Assembly (NCBI GenBank): GCA_964036665.1
Contig: OZ038529.1
Span: forward strand, 10,090,501-10,154,500
DNA: 64,000 bases
From: Gordius sp. MW1
Taxonomy: Eukaryota > Nematomorpha > Gordioida > Gordea > Gordiidae
Direction of reading: 5' to 3'
Position 1 is the first letter of the stretch, and each line of letters starts with the position of its first letter. The position numbers and the translations under genes are program-made. The notes under the pieces were generated by a model. That model was not told the DNA's origin, made no database searches, and saw only the letters and a program-made list of their open reading frames with translations. Positions 59,327-64,000 of this stretch are shown here, piece after piece.

Positions 59327-60562
59327 ATGGATCGGAACATTATGGATTTATTCCGGTTATCCGATGATATTGAAACATTCCTAATTCAATTCGAGGCCAA
59401 TATAAAGGCGCAATCAGGGACGTTATCGGATACCCAGAAAACGTGCAGATTCCTAAGTTCGTTATCGGCGGAGGCATTTAAGGTTATCGCGGACGACGCG
59501 TACCCGGATAACCCTACTGAATGGACTTTCGAGGAAGCGACCAAGAGGGCAAGGAGAGTATTTAAAGGGCATACCTGCCCGCTGGCGCAGAGATTCAGGT
59601 TTGGAAATATTCGTCAAATGCCCGGGGAGGAACTCATGCGTTATATTCGAAGGCTAAAAGAGGCATCAAAGGACTGCGGTTTTCAGCCCGGGGAATTATC
59701 GGCCAGAACTCTCGATCAGCTGATTCTAGGGCTCTACGACCCAACGGTGCAAGCCGCGTTGATGGCCGAAAAGGACCTCAAATGGGACAAGGCCATGGAA
59801 ATCGCCCTAGGTCGGGAGGCAATCGGCGAAGGCCTAAGGACTATGCACCAGCCAGGGGACGAGGCATTTGCGGTCGACGCGACGAGGACGGGCCCGAGTA
59901 TGACCAGGTTCGGCCATGCATTAGATATTTTGACCATTGATTTATATGTTAATAACACCTTGATAACTTTTCTTATGGACACGGGCTCCACCGTTACAAT
60001 CGTGCCGGCTAACTTGTGGAAGGAGCGTTTACCGGTGCAAACAAACCCGATACCTTCCGTACATGCGTTCGGCGGCAAGGAGATAAAGATTATCGGGGAC
60101 GTAACAGCCGAGGCCCGTCTAGGTTCCACCCGGAAGCGCCTGCCGCTGTTAGTGGCGGATGTAAAGGGACCGCCTTTACTCGGAACGAACTGGATAAAAG
60201 AGTTCGGAAAAAACGTATGGGAGCTAGCCAAATGGAATTCGCGAACCGTCATGGAGCGCTACATAGTGAATTTCGTCGAGGCGAAGGCCCCGGAAGAGCC
60301 GAGTCCTCGGGATTCCGTGAGTATTGGAAGTCAATGTGGTGAATTGCCTCCGTTCGGTGCGGGCCCAAGGGCCAGCCCACCCGGTAGCTGGAGTTTTCCA
60401 CCCGTCGTAATGCCGGGCCCAGTTGGTTGCCCAGGCCATCAGCAAATCGGTTTGATTGGTCAGGTACCACAACAACCAAGCGTCGTACCACCAGCGCAAG
60501 CGGTTTCTAGTGTCCCGAGCTCAGCATCTCAGCGACAATCTGTATCCACTCAACCCCAATAA
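59327..60562 (+). CDS. Gag-protease polyprotein of the LTR element
   Basis: An intact 411-codon frame starts 45 bp after the 5' LTR. Residues about 1-190 form a retrotransposon capsid (QMPGEELMRYIRRLKEASKD, LDQLILGLYDPTVQAALM). The aspartic protease follows, with FLMDTGSTVTIVP as active site and LLGTNWI as flap-side motif. No zinc knuckle is seen between them. The last 90 residues are Pro/Gly/Ser/Gln-rich and may mark the deletion scar. The frame overlaps the next one (+1) at 60456-60562. Confidence 0.85.
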   Translation: MDRNIMDLFRLSDDIETFLIQFEANIKAQSGTLSDTQKTCRFLSSLSAEAFKVIADDAYPDNPTEWTFEEATKRARRVFKGHTCPLAQRFRFGNIRQMPGEELMRYIRRLKEASKDCGFQPGELSARTLDQLILGLYDPTVQAALMAEKDLKWDKAMEIALGREAIGEGLRTMHQPGDEAFAVDATRTGPSMTRFGHALDILTIDLYVNNTLITFLMDTGSTVTIVPANLWKERLPVQTNPIPSVHAFGGKEIKIIGDVTAEARLGSTRKRLPLLVADVKGPPLLGTNWIKEFGKNVWELAKWNSRTVMERYIVNFVEAKAPEEPSPRDSVSIGSQCGELPPFGAGPRASPPGSWSFPPVVMPGPVGCPGHQQIGLIGQVPQQPSVVPPAQAVSSVPSSASQRQSVSTQPQ

Positions 60563-61370
60563 GCCTGGCGCTAAGAACGCGACACCGGACCAAGATCGAG
60601 GTCAAGCCATGGCTGCCATCAAGGCTAAGGATAACGCAGCCAAATTTCGGTCGAGACGATCAAGCAAGCGTGCTTTCCAAGTTACCGAAGAGGGACTAGA
60701 GGATTCCGCGAACGCGTTTATCTCACGGAACGTGATACGCCAGTACGCCGCCAACGACGAGACATTACGGCAGCGCAAAGAGTGGAGTAAGGGTACGCGC
60801 GAAACAACAGTAGTGGTCGGGCCAAGGCGACACTACAAAAGGTACCTACCTAAGCTGCACGAGTCAAGGGAAGCGTTAAGAGAACCTGTGGCCCCCCAGT
60901 GGAGAGATACAGGAAAGGCGCGAGGGTTCGACGTCGGAGACCCAGTGTGGGTGCGTATGTTCCTGGGGCCCGATAAATGGGTGAAGGGCACCATTAGTGC
61001 CAAGCGCGAGGCGCGCTCGTTCGGCGTTAGGGCCCTAGGGAGAAACCACCATCGACATTTAGAGCAGGTGAGACGAAGGAAAATATTGGACTGGAGAAGG
61101 GTTGGACACGAAAATGGTTGGCCGCACCGGGATACACTAGCGAACGAGCCAATTGATGCGAGCCCGTGCCAACAACGTCCAATCAAGGGTCCCCTACCAA
61201 GGTTCCGAACGAAAATGCCGCTACAGGAGCGGGGGGAACACGAAGTCCTTCCCATGGCTCCGGAGTTTAGCAACGCCCCGCCTGAAGTTAGATACCGCCA
61301 GGTACGACAGGCCCCGAGCTACCTAAGGCACTATCTTTGTGAAAAGAGGGGAAGTGTGGAGGATAATTGA
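60563..61370 (+). CDS. Residual integrase C-terminal region (+1 frame)
   Basis: Open in the +1 frame relative to gag-protease from 60456. It contains FDVGDPVWVRMFLGPDKWVKG, the GPY/F-type module found at the C-terminus of gypsy integrases. The rest is basic and unassigned. The stop lies inside the 3' LTR. Expression would need frameshifting, and the product would have no catalytic core. Confidence 0.65.
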
Positions 61371-61634
61371 CGAAATGTAACTTACGCTTAAGTTCTATCA
61401 TACTGGTGGAGTAAAAGTCAACGCAACAGATGGCATTATCTTCCTTATCGCGTGATATCGCGTGATTTCCTTATCGCGTGATATATATAGTTTTTATCGC
61501 GATTATTCTCATATCATTTATATATTCGTCGCGCGCGTTGGAATTATCGCGGAGTTTGGGTAAATAAAGTCGTGTAGACTATAACATTCTCGAGGCTCAC
61601 AAGTCGAGTTGACTATAACATTGTGAGCTCAACA
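61355..61634 (+). repeat. 3' LTR
   Basis: Nearly identical to 59008-59282. It carries a 5-bp insertion after GCGCGCGTT and a G for A in AAATAAARTCG. Confidence 0.9.
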
Positions 61635-61867
61635 ATTATAATGGCAGATCTTTAATGATATAGATGAAGTATTTTAGCCAATTAAGTTACAGATTTATGT
61701 ACGATTCTATAATACAATATAATAGATATAATATAATATAATAAAAACTTAAATTATATGATATTTATTGTATAATATTTATTTAAATTGTATTATATAA
61801 TCGCCTACGTACAAGATTCTCAAAAGACGAGTCAGATAAAGTAGGCTATAATAGCAAATCTTTACGA

Positions 61868-61890
61868 CTTCTTCTTCTTCTTTATCAGTT
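61868..61890 (-). repeat. Truncated 3' tail of the RTE-like LINE
   Basis: The reverse complement, AACTGATAAAGAAGAAGAAG, is the 3' end of the LINE at 26735-29804. Only the tail is present, as in a severely 5'-truncated insertion. Confidence 0.55.
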
Positions 61891-62105
61891 ATGTAGTTGA
61901 GGCAGAGGCACCATCTATATTATATAAAATGTAAATGTATAAAGATAAAAATGTTACTTTTATAAAAAATGTTTAAGAACAAACTTACAAATTCTAATTG
62001 ACAGTGATATACTCATAAACGCTATTTTTATACACAGGTTTATTTTTTGGAGATAAACTAGAGTATAAGTTTGACATATCTCACTTCATAAATTTAAAAT
62101 AGAAT

Positions 62106-62305
62106 ACCCGTCAAAGTAGCAGAATGATGAAAAGTAGCAGAAAAATAATTTTTAGGTAATCAAGATATTAGAATTAAATCTCAAATGGGGAGGGAATTTT
62201 TGATGTATTTCTAACCCTAACCACAACCCTAACAATCTTGATGAAACCTGACGACGATATCTGACCAATTTGGTTGCGATTTTTCTGCTACTTTGACCGG
62301 GTGCC
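62106..62305 (-). mobile_element. MITE with telomere-like core, copy 3
   Basis: Inverted copy of 58291-58490, with both termini preserved (ACCCGTCAAAGTAGCAGAAT and CTACTTTGACCGGGTGCC). Its core has CTAACCCTAACC followed by CTAAC. Confidence 0.72.
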
Positions 62306-62565
62306 GACATAACTATTTTGATTGGATAAAATAGCTAAATTTCAAGTTTTGAACTAATCAACTTTACTTCTGATTTATAAAGTATCATATAATTACTATA
62401 CAAATCTTTAAAAAAATATTGTTATTAAATAAAAATGTTAGCTAGCGATAATCATTCTGTAATCCATATTATTTTTTGAAGTTTATTTTAGTTAATATTG
62501 ATATACATATATAATTTTTCCTTACTCTTTTTTAGGTATAAGCAAACTTTAGCTTAAATATTTAC

Positions 62566-64000
62566 ATGTATCGATCACGAGCTGGTAGGACTTATACGCA
62601 GCCTTATCCCTATGTGCGGTATTGTAATTTCTCTGAATTTGACATTGAGGGAGTGAAAGCTGCATTAGAGGAAAGTAAGAAAAAGGGATCAGTTCTAGGT
62701 TCATTCGAAAATGATATGAGCCATCTTGCATTTTTATGTGCCCGTGAAGGAACAAATCTCAAAAAAATTACTGTCAAAAAGTCGCGCAGATTGGCAAATG
62801 AACGTGCACAAACTGAACTAAGAACATTGCTCAGTTTAATCAAACATTACACTATTGTACAAATACCTAAGACAACTACTGATATCACATTATGGAGGCT
62901 AGGGGCTCTTTTTTGTAAAGAAGTTAGTTTTCCCTTAATTTTTTTGTATTATTTAAGACCAAGTTAGATGATTTATTTTAGCCTGTGTAATAATTATGCA
63001 TCAATAAATAACTTAATATGTCATAATTATATGCATATATTTGAAATTTAGATTTGTTCATTCTTCCACGAAGGCAAGATAATGCCATTTCTTACACAAG
63101 AACAATTAGGTCTTGCGACAACTGGTGGTTTTCCAGCAGCCATGATGCATCTTAGCTTTGGTCAATTCATACCCTCTAATTCAGTTGTATCTGATGAAAA
63201 TTATCAAAATAATGCAGCCAATGCTAGATCTCCTACCCAAAATTTGGAGCCAAATATTGGAGATGCTAACAGCACCACCACAACTTCAAATGTAGAATTA
63301 TGTACCCCATTACATCCTTTTAATCGGACCAAAAAAGAAAGCAAAAGGAAAGAGCCCAATAAAGCTTCACTATCACCTGAAGATTATGAATGTTTATACT
63401 ATGGCTATGCCTATCATCAAAAGATTTTTTACCAAGTATTAACCTCAACTACTAAGGGCCGCTGTCCTAAAAATCGAAAAACTTTGAAGCCTGCAAAGGA
63501 TATTTTGAACTATTTAGATGAACAAATAGCTTATCCAGTCATGACTGATCTTGAGAAAATACAAGTAATGACTCTATAACATTTTATCTGACATTCATCC
63601 CCATTTTTATGTCTCAATTAGGTCATAATATAAAATTTTAGTTGCTCATTAAGAATCTATTGTTTATCTAATTTTTTTAATATTTCATAATACCCAATTT
63701 ATTTTTGTAGTATTTGGAGAAGCTTAAAATACTTGTCAAGTGTGATTCAATAGAAGAAGATGAGAGTTTTGAGGGTCGTACAATGTATTATTTAGAAAGT
63801 ACAGTAAAATTTGCACTTAAAAGGTGTAAAGATGCCTGGCTAGCACAAACCCCTCAAACCGATGATCAAAATGGGGTTTTATTGGCATTTGAACTTGTTG
63901 ATGTTTATTAAGATATTCATGTATCATGCCATTTTAGTTGTTATATTACATAACCATACTCTTATTTTAGGCATTTCACACAATTTTATACCATTATTTC
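62566..64000 (+). CDS. Spliced gene with a phlebovirus-like nucleoprotein domain (candidate endogenous viral gene), 3' end beyond window
   Basis: Exons 62566-62922, 63052-63564, 63711-63902 and 63971 onward are joined by GT-AG introns of 129, 146 and 68 nt, all in phase 0. Residues 1-160 resemble the RNA-binding nucleoprotein of phleboviruses and tenuiviruses: DITLWRLGALF (106-116) and GGFPAAMMHLSFGQFI (144-159) fall in the order and spacing of that fold. A Ser/Thr/Asn-rich insert (about 162-226) separates this from a helical stretch (DYECLYYGYAYHQKIF) that fits the viral C-terminal helices. Exon 3 onward (EGRTMYYLESTVKFALK) matches nothing I know. The first ATG is the start of the open frame. 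Intron 3 uses a weak GTTTAT donor; otherwise the protein stops at 63911. A host gene of chance similarity is the alternative. Confidence 0.55.

Larger units (their letters stand above)
59008..61634 (+). mobile_element. Young internally deleted Ty3/gypsy-type LTR element
   Basis: LTRs of 275 and 280 bp (59008-59282, 61355-61634) start TG and end CA. They differ mainly by a 5-bp indel and one base. ATTAT is duplicated at 59003-59007 and 61635-61639. TTTGGCGTCG follows the 5' LTR as a primer-binding site, and GTGAAAAGAGGGGAAG precedes the 3' LTR. The interior encodes gag, protease and the C-terminal tail of integrase. Reverse transcriptase, RNase H and the integrase core are missing. Its GC content is clearly above the surroundings. 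It must rely on another element for reverse transcription and integration. Confidence 0.88.

Noticed and set aside
59734-60252. Minus-strand 172-codon open frame, plus 60833-61273 on the same strand
   Set aside because: Antisense shadows of the GC-rich gag-protease and integrase-tail frames of the LTR element.

Overview
This window is nuclear DNA from an intron-bearing eukaryote, almost certainly an invertebrate animal. It is AT-rich and packed with transposable elements. The evidence is a set of spliced genes with GT-AG introns, some as short as 33-47 nt: a membrane receptor guanylyl cyclase, an SLC7-type amino-acid transporter and the TFIIH helicase XPD. The transposons are of types common in animals (hAT, Mutator-like, Helitron, RTE-like LINEs, Ty3/gypsy). 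I cannot name the species from sequence alone. There is no bacterial operon structure and no CRISPR.

Layout. Positions 1-8735 are a nest of insertions: an older minus-strand hAT copy is split by a 7.95-kb unit with hAT-type ends and an 8-bp target duplication. That unit holds a decayed plus-strand hAT transposase, a 2-kb minisatellite-rich repeat and a 1.6-kb palindrome built from a gypsy 3' end. From 17042 down to 9994 (minus strand) lie 12 exons of XPD/ERCC2, 556 codons ending in the second helicase domain; the last part lies beyond the left edge or is lost. A Helitron sits in its intron 11, and a Mutator-like element has inserted exactly at its start codon (17048-18871). A truncated gypsy pol follows at 19.9-21.5 kb.

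From 23227 to 44323 (plus strand) is one 22-exon receptor guanylyl cyclase gene. All exon phases agree and predict 1266 residues. Its introns carry an RTE-like LINE, a head-to-tail pair plus a third copy of the minisatellite repeat, a non-autonomous hAT and a MITE. Its cyclase domain has lost an Asp and the transition-state Arg.

An 11-exon LAT-type transporter gene (508 residues) occupies 47168-50155. From 51.1 to 57.4 kb come a complete, TSD-flanked LTR element whose interior is an inverted duplication, and then a degraded LINE. From 58.3 to 62.3 kb come MITEs and a young LTR element that has kept gag-protease but lost reverse transcriptase.

At the right edge (62566-64000+) is a spliced gene whose first two exons resemble the nucleoprotein of phlebovirus-like negative-strand RNA viruses. 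This is a candidate endogenous viral gene under host control and the most interesting item here. The four host genes have no evident functional link.
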